From NCBI GenBank assembly GCA_026392155.1, contig JAPLCP010000136.1, positions 1 through 64,000 on the forward strand: DNA of 64,000 bases. Direction: 5' to 3'. Shown one piece after another: positions 25,484 through 35,500 of this stretch (the first letter of the stretch is position 1; the number at the start of each line of letters is the position of its first letter). The position numbers and the translations under genes are program-made. The notes below the pieces were generated by a model. That model did not search any database and was not told the origin of the DNA. It saw nothing but the letters and a program-made list of their open reading frames with translations. This DNA is from Armatimonadota bacterium (GTDB taxonomy: Bacteria; Armatimonadota; Armatimonadia; Armatimonadales; Armatimonadaceae).

Positions 25484-26740
25484 TCACTCCTGAGCAACAC
25501 TGTCTCCGGCGACGATGCCGGTGGACCAGGCGGCTTGGAGGTTGTAGCCTCCGACGGGGCCTGCGATATCGAGCACTTCGCCACAGAGATAGAGGCCCTT
25601 GATCTTTCGACTTTCCATGGTTTTGGAATCCACTTCATCCAAGGCAACGCCACCGGCGACGACCTCGCCACGCTCTAGTGGGACGGCGCGGACGCGGCCT
25701 ACTTGCCAGCCTTTGAGCGTATTGGCCAGCCGGTTGCGGTCTTTGGCGGTGAGCGGGGCGCACTTTGCGGCAGGGTCGAGCTTGGCGGATTCGAGCAAGG
25801 GCTTGCGCAAGCGCTCGGGGAGCGGTGCGTCTTCGATCAGGCCGAGGAGGGTCTTTTTAGGGTTCTGCTGGGCCTGGGTCATTAGCCGCGCACTCACTTG
25901 CTCAAAGGTCTCGTCGGGGTAGAGATCCACCTCGACCGTGGAGTTCTCAGGGATAGCCTCAGCGATCTCGCGGGAGACGCCCAGGGCGGTGGGGCCGGAG
26001 ACGCCTTTGTGGGTAAAGAGCAGGTCGCCACGCCAGTGCATGCGCTCTTTTCCGGTGCTGTTGTCGGGGTTTTGCTTGCGGGCACGGAGCACACAGTCAC
26101 GCAGCGCGACCCCGCTCCACTCCTCGGGCGGCGTGGGATCCAGATAGAGTGGGGCAAGGGCGGCGGTGAGCTTGACAATCGTGTGCCCCAGCTCCGCGAG
26201 CCACTTCCAGCCATCGCCCGTACAGCCTGTGCCCGGAAACGACGAGCCGCCGACGGCAACAATCAAGCGCGAGCAAGGAAGGACTTTGCCCTCAATCTGC
26301 ACGCCAGAAACCGCGCCGTCCTCCACCAGAATCTTCTCCACGGGGCAGTCGAGGCGCACTTTCACCCCGGCATCGCGGACATGGCGCTCCAGAACCTCGA
26401 CCACATCTTTGGCATCCGTGGGCGGCACCGGAAAAATCCGGCCATCGGGGCGGGTGTAGACTTTCAGCCCTTGGCCCGTGAGCAGCTCTAAAAAGTCCTC
26501 GTTGGTGAAGCGATAGAACGAGGCCTTCAGAAAGCCCGCCTCATTGGTGCGAAACTGGCGACGGATCTGCTCCATCGCACCGGCGTGGGTGAGGTTGCAC
26601 TTACCCCCGCCCGAGATGAGAATCTTAGTTCCTAGCCGGTTTTTCTTCTCTAATAGCGTCACCCGCGCCCCAAGCTTTGCCGCCCGCCACGCCGCGAGCA
26701 TTCCCGCCGCGCCGCCCCCTACCACGATAATATTTTGCAT
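25484..26740 (-). CDS. BaiN/HI0933-family NAD(P)/FAD-dependent oxidoreductase
   Basis: The 418-residue flavoprotein starts with the FAD-binding motif IIVVGGGAAGMLAAWRAA and has the family segments KILISGGGKCNLTHAG, GGSSFPGTGCTGDGW, FTHKGVSGP and the C-terminal GGVALDEVDSKTMESRKIKGLYLCGEVLDIAGPVGGYN (split over several conserved blocks). The physiological substrate of most members is not known. The ATG at 26740 is used because the Rossmann motif follows directly. TAGAAT lies 11 nt upstream. It is divergent from the ABC transporter genes. Confidence 0.93.
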   Translation of the reverse strand: MQNIIVVGGGAAGMLAAWRAAKLGARVTLLEKKNRLGTKILISGGGKCNLTHAGAMEQIRRQFRTNEAGFLKASFYRFTNEDFLELLTGQGLKVYTRPDGRIFPVPPTDAKDVVEVLERHVRDAGVKVRLDCPVEKILVEDGAVSGVQIEGKVLPCSRLIVAVGGSSFPGTGCTGDGWKWLAELGHTIVKLTAALAPLYLDPTPPEEWSGVALRDCVLRARKQNPDNSTGKERMHWRGDLLFTHKGVSGPTALGVSREIAEAIPENSTVEVDLYPDETFEQVSARLMTQAQQNPKKTLLGLIEDAPLPERLRKPLLESAKLDPAAKCAPLTAKDRNRLANTLKGWQVGRVRAVPLERGEVVAGGVALDEVDSKTMESRKIKGLYLCGEVLDIAGPVGGYNLQAAWSTGIVAGDSVAQE

Positions 26741-26843
26741 AGTCTGAGAGAATTCTACCGCGTCGCGCTGTAACCTTGCGCCCAGAAGGATTGTCTCAAA
26801 GACAAAACTATTTCCAAAAATGGAAATGAACGAGGTTTCTGAC

Positions 26844-27713
26844 ATGGCGCTAGAGATTGAGAACCTGACCAAGACCTACCCAAATGGGGTACGGGCACTT
26901 GACGGTGTGACCCTGAGCATCCCCCACGGGCTCTTTGGCCTGCTTGGCCCCAACGGCGCGGGGAAGTCGTCGCTGATGCGCACGATTGCGACGCTTCAAG
27001 AGCCTGACACAGGCAGTATTGCGCTCGATGGCGTGAACACCCTCCAGAACAAAGAGGCGATGCGCGCGACCTTGGGCTATCTTCCCCAGGAGTTTGGGTT
27101 CTACCCAACGCTCTCCGGCGAGGCGACGCTGGACCACTTTGCGACCCTCAAGGGGCTCAACAATGGCAAGGAGCGCAAGGCTGTCGTAGAAGGCTTGCTG
27201 GCGCAGGTGAATCTTTGGGAGGCGCGCAAGAAAAATGTCGGGGGGTACTCGGGCGGAATGAAGCAGCGCCTCGGGATCGCGGTGGCGCTTCTGGCCAACC
27301 CCACCGTGATTATCGTGGACGAGCCGACAGCGGGTCTCGATCCCACCGAGCGCAACCGCTTTCTGAACTTGCTCGCCGAGGTTGGGGAGGGCGCGACCGT
27401 GATTCTCTCCACACATATCGTCGAAGACGTGAGAGAGCTGTGTGAGCGCATGGCCATCCTTGCCCGAGGCCGCGTGGTGGCACAGGGCAACCCGGAGGAC
27501 GTGATCGGGCGCGTGGCAGGCAGTGTCTGGCGAAAAGTCATCGGCAAGGATGAGCTCGCTGAGTATGAGAGCCGCTACCGGGTCATCTCCCGCCGCCTGA
27601 TCGCCGGAAAGCCAGTCGTCACGATCTACCAGGACACCGACCCCGGCGAGGGCTTTGAAGCCATCGCTGCGGATCTAGAGGATGCCTACTTCCATGCCGT
27701 GGGAGCGGCCTAA
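26844..27713 (+). CDS. ABC transporter ATP-binding protein
   Basis: The 289-residue ATPase has Walker A GPNGAGKSS, a Q-loop (YLPQEFGFYP), signature YSGGMKQRLGI, Walker B VIIVDEPTAGLDP and the H-loop STHIVED. It should energise the downstream permease-peptidase, from which it is separated by 3 bp. GAGG 8 nt before the ATG at 26844 favours this start over the ATG codons at 26820 and 26826. Confidence 0.95.
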   Translation: MALEIENLTKTYPNGVRALDGVTLSIPHGLFGLLGPNGAGKSSLMRTIATLQEPDTGSIALDGVNTLQNKEAMRATLGYLPQEFGFYPTLSGEATLDHFATLKGLNNGKERKAVVEGLLAQVNLWEARKKNVGGYSGGMKQRLGIAVALLANPTVIIVDEPTAGLDPTERNRFLNLLAEVGEGATVILSTHIVEDVRELCERMAILARGRVVAQGNPEDVIGRVAGSVWRKVIGKDELAEYESRYRVISRRLIAGKPVVTIYQDTDPGEGFEAIAADLEDAYFHAVGAA

Positions 27714-27716
27714 GCC

Positions 27717-30700
27717 ATGCGAAATGTCTTTCTCTTCGAGCTGCGCTTTCGAATGCGCCAAGTCTCGACCTATCTGTTCTTTCTGGTGCTCTTTCTGCTG
27801 ACGTTTCTCTTTGTCACCACCGATGCCGTGAAAATAGGCGGTGGGGACGGGCAGATCAAAGTGAATGCGCCGATCGTGCTGGGCCAGATCGTCGGGATCA
27901 TGGGCGCGTTTGGAGCCGTGATTGCCAGCGCCCTAGTCGGTACCGCAATCTACCGTGACTTCGAGGCGCAGGCCCACGAGCTCTTCTTCACCACACGCCT
28001 GAGCCGCGCGGCGTACTTCTTTGGGCGTTTTTTGGGTGCCCTCGTCGTGACGCTCTTTGTCTACTCCGGTTTGCTCTTTGGCGTGCTCCTCGGGAGCCTG
28101 ATGCCCTGGGTAGATAAAAATAGCCTTGGGGCGTTTCGCATCGAGAGCTATGTCAATGTCTTCCTGGTGATCCTGCTCCCCAACGTCCTCTTTCTCTCCA
28201 CGCTGTTCTTTGTCTTTGGGACACTCACGAGAAGCCTGCTGGCGATCTATCTGCAAGGTGTCTTGGTCTTCGTCGGCTGGGCCATCTCCCTGGCGCTACT
28301 TGGCTCTGTGGAGAACAGGCTCGTCGCCTCGCTCTTCGATCCGTTTGGCCTCGCCTCAACCAGTGTGGTGACGCGCTACTGGACCCTCGCTGAGAAAAAC
28401 TCCCAGCTCCTGCCACTCACCGGAGCGCTGCTCTATAACCGTCTGCTCTGGGTTGGGCTTGGGCTTGGCACGCTCGCTCTCGGCTTCCGCCTCTTCCAGT
28501 TCTCGGCCAAGGCACTGGTTCTTGGGAAAAAGCCCCCCCAGCCCCCGTCCAACGGGGGGGATAAAGGGAATCTGATTCCTTATCTTCCCCCCGCCCGGCG
28601 GGGGTCAGGGGGGAATGTCTTCCCCGCCCTCCTGCGCTTCTACTTCCGCGATATCGTCCGCAGTGTCCCGTTTCTCGTGATCGCCGCTGCCGGAACACTG
28701 CTCCTCGTCACCAACGCCTGGATGGCGGACAAACTCTTAGACAACAACAACAGTATTTACCCTGTCACACGAGTTATGGTCGAGCAAGTGAGCGGCTCGT
28801 TCATGCTGTTTTTCTTGATCCTGATCACATTCTATGCAGGTGAGCTTGCCTGGCGCGAGCGCACCGTCAAGCTGGATCAGATCGCCGATGCCCTGCCCGT
28901 CCCAACCTACCGAGTCGCGCTGGCAAAGTTTGTGGCGCTGCTTTTAGTGCTGGCACTGCTGACTCTAGGACTGATCGTAGCCGGGGTCGGGGTGCAGGCA
29001 GCAAAGGGCTACTTTCACTTTGAGCTGGGACTGTACTTTAGCTATCTTTTTGGGACGGTCTACCCGATCCTGATCTGCCTCACCGCGCTGGCGTTTATGA
29101 TTCACACCGTGGTCAACCAGAAGTTTTTGGGGCACACGCTGGTGCTGGTGAGCTTTATCGCCACGCAGGCACTTCCTAGCATGGGCCTCGACCACAAGCT
29201 CTATCTCTTCGGGGATATTCCCACCGCCAAACTCTCGGACATGAACGGCTTTGGGCCGTTTACACTCCCCATTTTCTGGTTTTCGACCTACTGGCTATTG
29301 GCCTCGGTGCTCTTGGTTCTCGCGGCAATCAAGCTCTGGGTGCGGGGCAAGGACGACAAGCTAAGTGTCCGCTGGAAGATCGGGCAGCTTCCGGCGATGG
29401 CAAAGGCCCTTGCCGTGGCGTGCGCGGCGGGCTTTGTGGCGGTCGGTGGCTGGATCTTTGTCAACACCAATCTCAAGCACACCTACCGTCCTGAGAAAGC
29501 GCAGATCAAGCTTCAGGTGGAGTTTGAGCAGAAGTACAAGGCCCGCTACGGGAAGATTCCCCAGCCGCGCATCACGGACGTCGACATGGATGTCACGCTC
29601 TGGCCGGAGCGCGGACAGTGGGAGTCCAAGGGCATCTTCACCCTCAAGAACAAGACCGATAAGCCCGTCACCGAGCTGGTGATCCAGACCGACCCGGAAT
29701 TGACGATCAAGGCGCTGACTCTTGGAGCTGCCGCAAGCCCCGAGATCACAGACAAAGACCGAGGCTTTCGGACGCTGAGGCTCGCGCAGCCACTGGCTCC
29801 CGGCGCGACCACGACGCTGGCTTTTACGCTGGCCTACGACAAGACGGGCTTTGCCAATGGGAGCCCCAACACCGATATTGCCGCCAACGGGACGTTTCTC
29901 ACCATGCCCTGCCCCCAGATTGGCTACCAGGAAGGTGGCGAGATTGGCGATGAGTCTGAGCGGCGTAAGCAGGGTCTTCCTCCCAAGCCGCGCATGGCTC
30001 CCGCCACAGACGTAGCCGCGCGTCGGAACACCTACCTCGGGGTAGACGCGGACTGGGTAAACTTTGCCGCGACCGTGCGTACTGCTCCCGATCAGATTGC
30101 TATCGCGCCGGGCTACTTAGAGCGCGAGTGGCAGGAGAACGGTCGGCGCTGTTTTCGCTACAAAATGGACGCTCCCATCCGCCAGTTCTTCACGTTTGTC
30201 TCCGCCCGCTACACCGTCAAGAAAGACCAGTGGGTCAGCAAAGATGGTAGCAAGAAAGTGGCGCTGGAGATCTACTACCATCCTGGCCATGAGTATAACT
30301 TAGAGCGCATGATGGCGGGTGCAAAAGCGGCACTGTCTTACTGCTCCGAGAGCTTCAGCCCCTACCAGTTCCGCCAGATGCGCATTCTGGAGTTTCCCGC
30401 CTACCAGGGGTTCGCGCAGTCGTTTCCCAACACCGTGCCCTACTCCGAAGGACTGGGTTTTATCCTGAAAGTGGGAAGCGAGAAAGACGCGCTAGATATC
30501 CCGTTCTATGTCACGGCGCATGAAGTCGCGCACCAGTGGTGGGGACACCAGGTGCTTGGGGGAAATGTCGCGGGTAGCGAGATGCTCTCCGAGTCCCTCG
30601 CCGAGTACAGCGCTCTCCAGACCCTCAAGAAGGCTTATGGAGAGGCGGCACTGGCACGTTTTCTCAAGGTAGACATGGACCGCTACCTGCAAGGTCGTGG

Positions 30701-31268
30701 CAGCGAGCGTGAGGATGAAAATCCCTTGGTCGCCGTCCAGAACCAGCAGTACATCCACTACTCCAAAGGCGCGATTGCCTTCTGCGCTCTTGCAGATCGC
30801 ATTGGGGAAGAGAAGCTCAACGCGGCGCTAGCGGGCTTTGTCAAGAAAACGGCCTTTCAAGAGCCGCCCTACACAACATCTCTGGAGCTCATGGAAATGC
30901 TCCGAGCCGCCACGCCCACCGCCGATCAGACTTTTCTGAGCGATCACTTCGAGAAAATCACACTCTATGATCTGCGGATCATCGAGGCAAAGAAAGAGCA
31001 GAGCGGCGGCAAGTGGCGCGTCACGGTTGCCTATAAAGCGCTGAAAAAATACGCCGACGGAAAAGGTAACGAAACCGACGCGGGGCCTGTCAAAGGATTT
31101 GATTTTGGACTCTGGAAAGAGAAAGAGCGCTTGAAAAGCCGCACTGTCACATCCGAGCCAGGTCGCATCGTTTTAGAGTCCGAGAGTGCCGAGCCCGATA
31201 AAGTGGAGATAGACACAAAGCATCTCTACATTGATCGAACACTCGATGACAATACAAAAAAGCTTTAA
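27717..31268 (+). CDS. ABC permease fused to M1-family metallopeptidase
   Basis: The 1183-residue protein has an N-terminal ABC-2-type permease half with two blocks of about six helices (about 10-265 and 310-600). A C-terminal M1 aminopeptidase domain carries the zinc motif HEVAHQWWGH (about 930-940) and the third ligand Glu in SESLAEYSAL. The peptidase should face outside and the ATPase is encoded just upstream, so peptide cleavage and transport may be coupled (inference). Residues about 272-299 are encoded by a GC-rich palindromic element inserted in frame between the two membrane blocks. Such permease-M1 fusions are known from other phyla. Confidence 0.93.
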   Translation: MRNVFLFELRFRMRQVSTYLFFLVLFLLTFLFVTTDAVKIGGGDGQIKVNAPIVLGQIVGIMGAFGAVIASALVGTAIYRDFEAQAHELFFTTRLSRAAYFFGRFLGALVVTLFVYSGLLFGVLLGSLMPWVDKNSLGAFRIESYVNVFLVILLPNVLFLSTLFFVFGTLTRSLLAIYLQGVLVFVGWAISLALLGSVENRLVASLFDPFGLASTSVVTRYWTLAEKNSQLLPLTGALLYNRLLWVGLGLGTLALGFRLFQFSAKALVLGKKPPQPPSNGGDKGNLIPYLPPARRGSGGNVFPALLRFYFRDIVRSVPFLVIAAAGTLLLVTNAWMADKLLDNNNSIYPVTRVMVEQVSGSFMLFFLILITFYAGELAWRERTVKLDQIADALPVPTYRVALAKFVALLLVLALLTLGLIVAGVGVQAAKGYFHFELGLYFSYLFGTVYPILICLTALAFMIHTVVNQKFLGHTLVLVSFIATQALPSMGLDHKLYLFGDIPTAKLSDMNGFGPFTLPIFWFSTYWLLASVLLVLAAIKLWVRGKDDKLSVRWKIGQLPAMAKALAVACAAGFVAVGGWIFVNTNLKHTYRPEKAQIKLQVEFEQKYKARYGKIPQPRITDVDMDVTLWPERGQWESKGIFTLKNKTDKPVTELVIQTDPELTIKALTLGAAASPEITDKDRGFRTLRLAQPLAPGATTTLAFTLAYDKTGFANGSPNTDIAANGTFLTMPCPQIGYQEGGEIGDESERRKQGLPPKPRMAPATDVAARRNTYLGVDADWVNFAATVRTAPDQIAIAPGYLEREWQENGRRCFRYKMDAPIRQFFTFVSARYTVKKDQWVSKDGSKKVALEIYYHPGHEYNLERMMAGAKAALSYCSESFSPYQFRQMRILEFPAYQGFAQSFPNTVPYSEGLGFILKVGSEKDALDIPFYVTAHEVAHQWWGHQVLGGNVAGSEMLSESLAEYSALQTLKKAYGEAALARFLKVDMDRYLQGRGSEREDENPLVAVQNQQYIHYSKGAIAFCALADRIGEEKLNAALAGFVKKTAFQEPPYTTSLELMEMLRAATPTADQTFLSDHFEKITLYDLRIIEAKKEQSGGKWRVTVAYKALKKYADGKGNETDAGPVKGFDFGLWKEKERLKSRTVTSEPGRIVLESESAEPDKVEIDTKHLYIDRTLDDNTKKL
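28534..28613. repeat. GC-rich palindromic element inside the permease-M1 gene
   Basis: Two arms, CCCCCCAGCCCCCG with ACGGGGGG (28534-28560) and CCCCCCGCCCGGCGGGGG followed by TCAGGGGGG (28586-28613), are internally palindromic and inverted relative to each other around a 26-bp centre. The element stays in frame and encodes a Pro/Gly-rich loop. A similar arm lies at 43681-43704. Confidence 0.75.
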
Positions 31269-31288
31269 GGAGCTTAAGGAAAAAAAAT

Positions 31289-31846
31289 ATGCAAAAGATA
31301 GTTTTGTTCGCAACCGTCTTTGCTCTGCTGGCAGCAGGCGCACAAGCACAAGAGCCCAGAGAGAAGCGCTGGCGTGCCCAGATTGGGGTTGGGCTTCCCA
31401 GCACCCAGAGTGGCAAGAACTTCGTTGGGCAGAGCACCAGCAGCGGAGCCATCAGCTACGACTTGGGACGCGTCGGTGGCGGAACTTGGGGACTCTACAG
31501 CGATAGCCTCATGCGGAGCCGGGAAAATGGTAACACCACGACGAGCCAGGGAGCCAGTGGCTTTGGGGTTCAGTATCGGATGCACTCGCTATCTAACAAA
31601 GCGCTCTATTACGGCGCGGGGATCGGCGGCTATGGCCTCACAACCTCCTCAGCGGTAAAGACGGGCGATACAACTGTCACTACCACCACGGAGAAGATGA
31701 CCTTTGGTGGGCGTGTCTTTCTTGGTCAGGACTTTGGCAAGCGCTACTTCGGTGAGCTAAGCTACACGCTCATGGGAAGTGCAAAGCTGGGAACCAGCTC
31801 CATCAATGCCAGCCATGCGAGCCTTGGAGTCGGAGTGCGCTTCTAG
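31289..31846 (+). CDS. Probable outer-membrane beta-barrel protein
   Basis: The 185-residue product has a clear signal peptide (about 1-21, ending AQAQE), then alternating Gly- and aromatic-rich strands, and ends in Phe (LGVGVRF), as outer-membrane barrels do. The pattern resembles small OmpA/OmpW-like eight-stranded barrels. A Shine-Dalgarno AAGGA lies upstream. It starts 20 bp after the permease-M1 gene and may belong to the same operon. It overlaps the convergent next gene by 4 bp. Confidence 0.75.
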   Translation: MQKIVLFATVFALLAAGAQAQEPREKRWRAQIGVGLPSTQSGKNFVGQSTSSGAISYDLGRVGGGTWGLYSDSLMRSRENGNTTTSQGASGFGVQYRMHSLSNKALYYGAGIGGYGLTTSSAVKTGDTTVTTTTEKMTFGGRVFLGQDFGKRYFGELSYTLMGSAKLGTSSINASHASLGVGVRF

Positions 31847-32433
31847 CGGCTACCGACCGTCAGCATGGCATCACAGGCTACCTGTAATGCCCAGAGGGTG
31901 GAGCGGGAGTAGCGTCGTGCAAGAGGGCTGAGAGTGCGGGTCGCCGCAATCTCGGCCCGCGCTGCCTGAAGCCCCCCCTCGACCATCACCTGCTCCCAGG
32001 GAAGCTGTGCCAAAGTCAGCGATTCTGTCTTTTCAGGATTGAGGAGATACTCTAAAATCCGGGTACCTAACAGAAAGACGGAGTCGGCGACAGGACCAAG
32101 AAACTGTGCCACAATGGCACACTCCTCCGGGGCTAAGAGATCGCTACTACGCTCTAGGTGCTGCGCCACACGCCCCAAAACAGCAAGCTGCATGACTCGC
32201 TGAGTGTTTCGCTGCATCACCAGCATCGCTCCCTCAGGAAGTGCGCTGTTTAAGATCAGAGCGCGATTCTGCCCCTCCACAAGATAGACAGCCTCAAAAA
32301 AGGCTTCGAGGGTTACCTCGGGGAGGGATTGCTTCATAAAGAGTGGAGTCCCCGCCAGTAAGGTCAGAGCTGCTCCAAGCAATCGTGTGATATTGACCTC
32401 AATCTCGTGGAGAACAGGGATCGTTTTGGTCAT
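31843..32433 (-). CDS. Helical protein of unknown function (196 aa)
   Basis: The sequence is almost entirely helical, with segments such as VAQHLERSSDLLAPEECAIVAQFL and AQLPWEQVMVEGGLQAARAEIA. A PhoU-like helical bundle is possible, but the metal-binding motifs of PhoU are not evident, so no name is given. There is no signal peptide. The ATG has CATAAT 6 nt upstream, preceded by TGC (extended -10), and no Shine-Dalgarno. Confidence 0.7.
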   Translation of the reverse strand: MTKTIPVLHEIEVNITRLLGAALTLLAGTPLFMKQSLPEVTLEAFFEAVYLVEGQNRALILNSALPEGAMLVMQRNTQRVMQLAVLGRVAQHLERSSDLLAPEECAIVAQFLGPVADSVFLLGTRILEYLLNPEKTESLTLAQLPWEQVMVEGGLQAARAEIAATRTLSPLARRYSRSTLWALQVACDAMLTVGSR

Positions 32434-32439
32434 GGTTTG

Positions 32440-32445
32440 ATTATG
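32440..32445 (-). promoter_or_regulatory. -10-like box, leaderless start at 32433
   Basis: TGC-CATAAT on the minus strand ends 6 nt before the ATG. TTAAAG lies 17 bp further upstream. Confidence 0.5.
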
Positions 32446-32471
32446 GCAAGTTGCTTTATACTCTTTAATAA

Positions 32472-32510
32472 AAGAAATGGCGGAGCATCAAAAATGCTCC
32501 GCCATTTTTT
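32472..32510 (-). terminator. Strong terminator hairpin after the PSD1 gene
   Basis: A perfect 12-bp stem ATGGCGGAGCAT/ATGCTCCGCCAT with a 5-nt loop is flanked by AAAAGAA on one side and TTTTTT on the other. It lies 15 bp after the PSD1 stop and can work in both directions. The real plus-strand use is doubtful because no plus-strand gene ends here. Confidence 0.85.
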
Positions 32511-32524
32511 AAGTGTACTGCAGG

Positions 32525-35500
32525 TTAGCTCACGTAGACGAACTCATTGGAGCAGAGCAGTGCCTGCGTGTAGAGCTCCCAGCTATCCAGTGGCTTGCGC
32601 TCGACCATCTCCGTGTTATTTCGGATCGGGGCGAACTTGCCCACTCCCATCCCTTTCTTCTGTGGGGTCTTGGCGACAGGCTTGCGAGCAGCGCGGCCTT
32701 TACCCGTACCCGTCGCGGCGACAGTGGCTTCTGTCTCCACTCCGGCTGCCACACTTCCGATCTTTGTCAGGAAACCGAGACCCACCTGGATCTCCTCAGG
32801 CTTGGGAGAGCGCTGGTAGAGAACGAGATAGATCGCCTTGATGCGCTCCTCATCGGTCTGTGCTTTCTCCACTTCGTCGCGTCTCACCACCTGCCGGGCC
32901 ACGTCCACAGCCATCGCACTATTCATAAAGAATAAAGCCTGTTGCGGCACAATGGTCGAGATACGTCCTGTGTTGGCCATGGTCGGGTCGCTCACATCGA
33001 ACTGGGTCAGCAAGTCTGAGAGAAAGAGCCGATCAATGTAGCCATAGACCGAGCGGCGGTAGATGTAGGGCTCGTCGGTGATATTGACGGGCTTTCCCCC
33101 CAGCACTGGATCGAGCTTGCCGGTCAGCGCTACCATGGTGTCTCGGATAGACTCAAAGTCTAGACGGCGAAGATTGGCTCGCCAGAGCAACCGGTTGGCC
33201 GGGTCTTTCTTCTCGTAGGCAGCGTTGGTATCGGTGCTCTGCTGGTAGGTATTGCTGGTAAGCACCCACTTGTGCAGCTTCTTGAGGCTCCAGCCTGTCT
33301 CCATAAAGCGCCCCGCCAGCCAGTCGAGCAGCTCCGGGTGAGAAGGCTTCTCGCTCATATTGCCTAGGTCATCGGGGGTGCGGATAAAGCCGTCCCCAAA
33401 GTGATGCATCCAGGCACGGTTCACTAGGGTGCGAGCTGTCAGCGGATTTGAGGGCGCTGCAATGGCCCGCGCCAGCTCCAGTCGCCCCGAGCCCTCTTTG
33501 ACGGGCTGCGGCGTACTTCCGGGCATGCAGAGTGCAAAGACCTGGCGGGGAACTACGTCCCCTGGCCTCTGCTTCTCACCACGGATTAGAATACGAGCGT
33601 CTTTGGGCTCCTCGATGTCCTCGACCACCATCGCATGGCCCGGTGCGCCAGGGTGCGTGAGCTGCAGGCGGTTCAGCTCATCAAACGGAAAGCGAGCCGC
33701 TGCCCGATTGTCTGCGTTGAAGCGGCTGGCCAGCTGGCGAAGGTGGGTCGCGGAGTTAAACTCCGACGCGGGTGGGAGCCCCAGAGGAAACTCAATGAGC
33801 TGCGCGGTCGCACTATCTACGCTGAGCACCTGGTTTTTCTGACGCGCCTCAATGTAGGCATCACGCTGATCGGCCACTTTGGCAAAAACCCGCCCGTAGG
33901 CTTCCGCGACATCCGCCATCGAGCGCGGCTTGAGGCTGGAAAGCTCGCGTGCAATCAGCGGGTTGATCTTCATGACGGGGATATTGGCCCCTGGTGTGCG
34001 CTGTTGCTGCTGCGCTCTCTGCTTGCCAAAGCGTCCCGCCGGAGCTGCCGGTGCGGAAGCAGTGCCCAGCATTCGTCCCATCGCGACAGCGTACTGCGAG
34101 GCAAAGCTTCCCTCGGGCATCCTCTGGAGAACATTGAAGGGACCCATCACCTCGGCAGCAGTTTTATTGGTTCGAACCGCTTGCTGGAGGATGCGAATCG
34201 TATCGCGCTCACGGATATTAGACGGGTTGATGCCGTATTTCTGCGCCAGCTCCGCGCCTTCTTTGGAGCGCGGGTTCGCCGTAGAGAGCATCAGATAGCC
34301 CGCTGCTTTTTTCTGGAACGCCTCTAGCTTCTCACCGACGTACTCGTAGTAGGCAACGCGGCCTTTGTCCAGCAGCACTTTCTCCTGCTTCTCGTAGTCG
34401 CCACGCTGTGTGGGATCGCCACTGCCAGGGATCTCGGGACCGACCTCAGGCTCGTCAATGGAGCTGAAGATGCCATAGAGCGAGTAGTAGTCTGCTGTGG
34501 GGATCGGGTCGAACTTGTGGTCATGACAGCGGGCACAGGCGACCGTAATTCCCATCGTGGCTTTCGTCACGGTGTCAATACGCTCGTCAATTAAGTCGTT
34601 CTTATCTTGAAAGCGCTTGCCCACCGTCATAAACCCCAAGGCAGCGAGCTGCGCGGGATCGTCTTTCATGGTCGGGATCTGGTCGGCGGCGATCTGTGCC
34701 ATCAGAAACTCATTGTAGGGTAGGTCTTTATTGATCGCCCCAATCACCCAGTCGCGGTAGGTCCAAGCATTGGCATAGCGAAAGTCCGCAAGGCGGTTCT
34801 GTCCATTCTGCGGGTTGCCCGTCGTGTCGGAGTAGCGGGCAGTGTCGAGCCAGTGACGGCCCCAGCGCTCGCCGTAGTGTGGGTTTGCCAGGAGACTATC
34901 TACCACTTTTTCCCAGGCATTGGGGCTTTTATCGGCTAAAAATGCCCGGACTTCCTCAACCGTGGGCGGCATCCCGATCAGATCGTAGTAGGCGCGGCGG
35001 ATCAGTGCCGCACGGCTTGCGGGGGCATTGGGAACCATGTTATTGGCTTCAAGCTTGGCAAGAGTAAAACTATCAATGGGGTTTTTCACCCAAGCCGCGT
35101 TCTTCACTTTTGGAATTGCAGGCTTCTCCACCGGCTGGAAGGCCCAGTGCGACTTTGCCTTGTCCGTGATCCCGGTGAGCTTGGAGGTCGTCTTGACATC
35201 AGCCGCCCCACGCGGATCGGGAGCGCCCATCTTCACCCAGGCTTCCAGTGCCGCGATATCCGTCGCCGAGAGCTTCCCCCCGGGCGGCATCGGCGCACCG
35301 GCGCTCTTGACACGCTCGATCAGCAGGCTCTTCTCTGGGCTCCCCGGCACCACAACAGGCCCACTGGAGCCACCGTGTTGCCACGACTCGCGAAAGTCCA
35401 GCGAGAGCCCGCCTCGTGAGACACCATCTACGTGACATGGCGCACACTTGCCCGTCAAAATAGGCCGGATCTTGCTCTCGAAGAACTGTATCTGCTCGGG

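Noticed and set aside
25480-25671. N-terminal extension of the zinc-ribbon protein
   Set aside because: The extension is antisense-like to the BaiN gene's coding region, whereas a strong Shine-Dalgarno marks the ATG at 25479.
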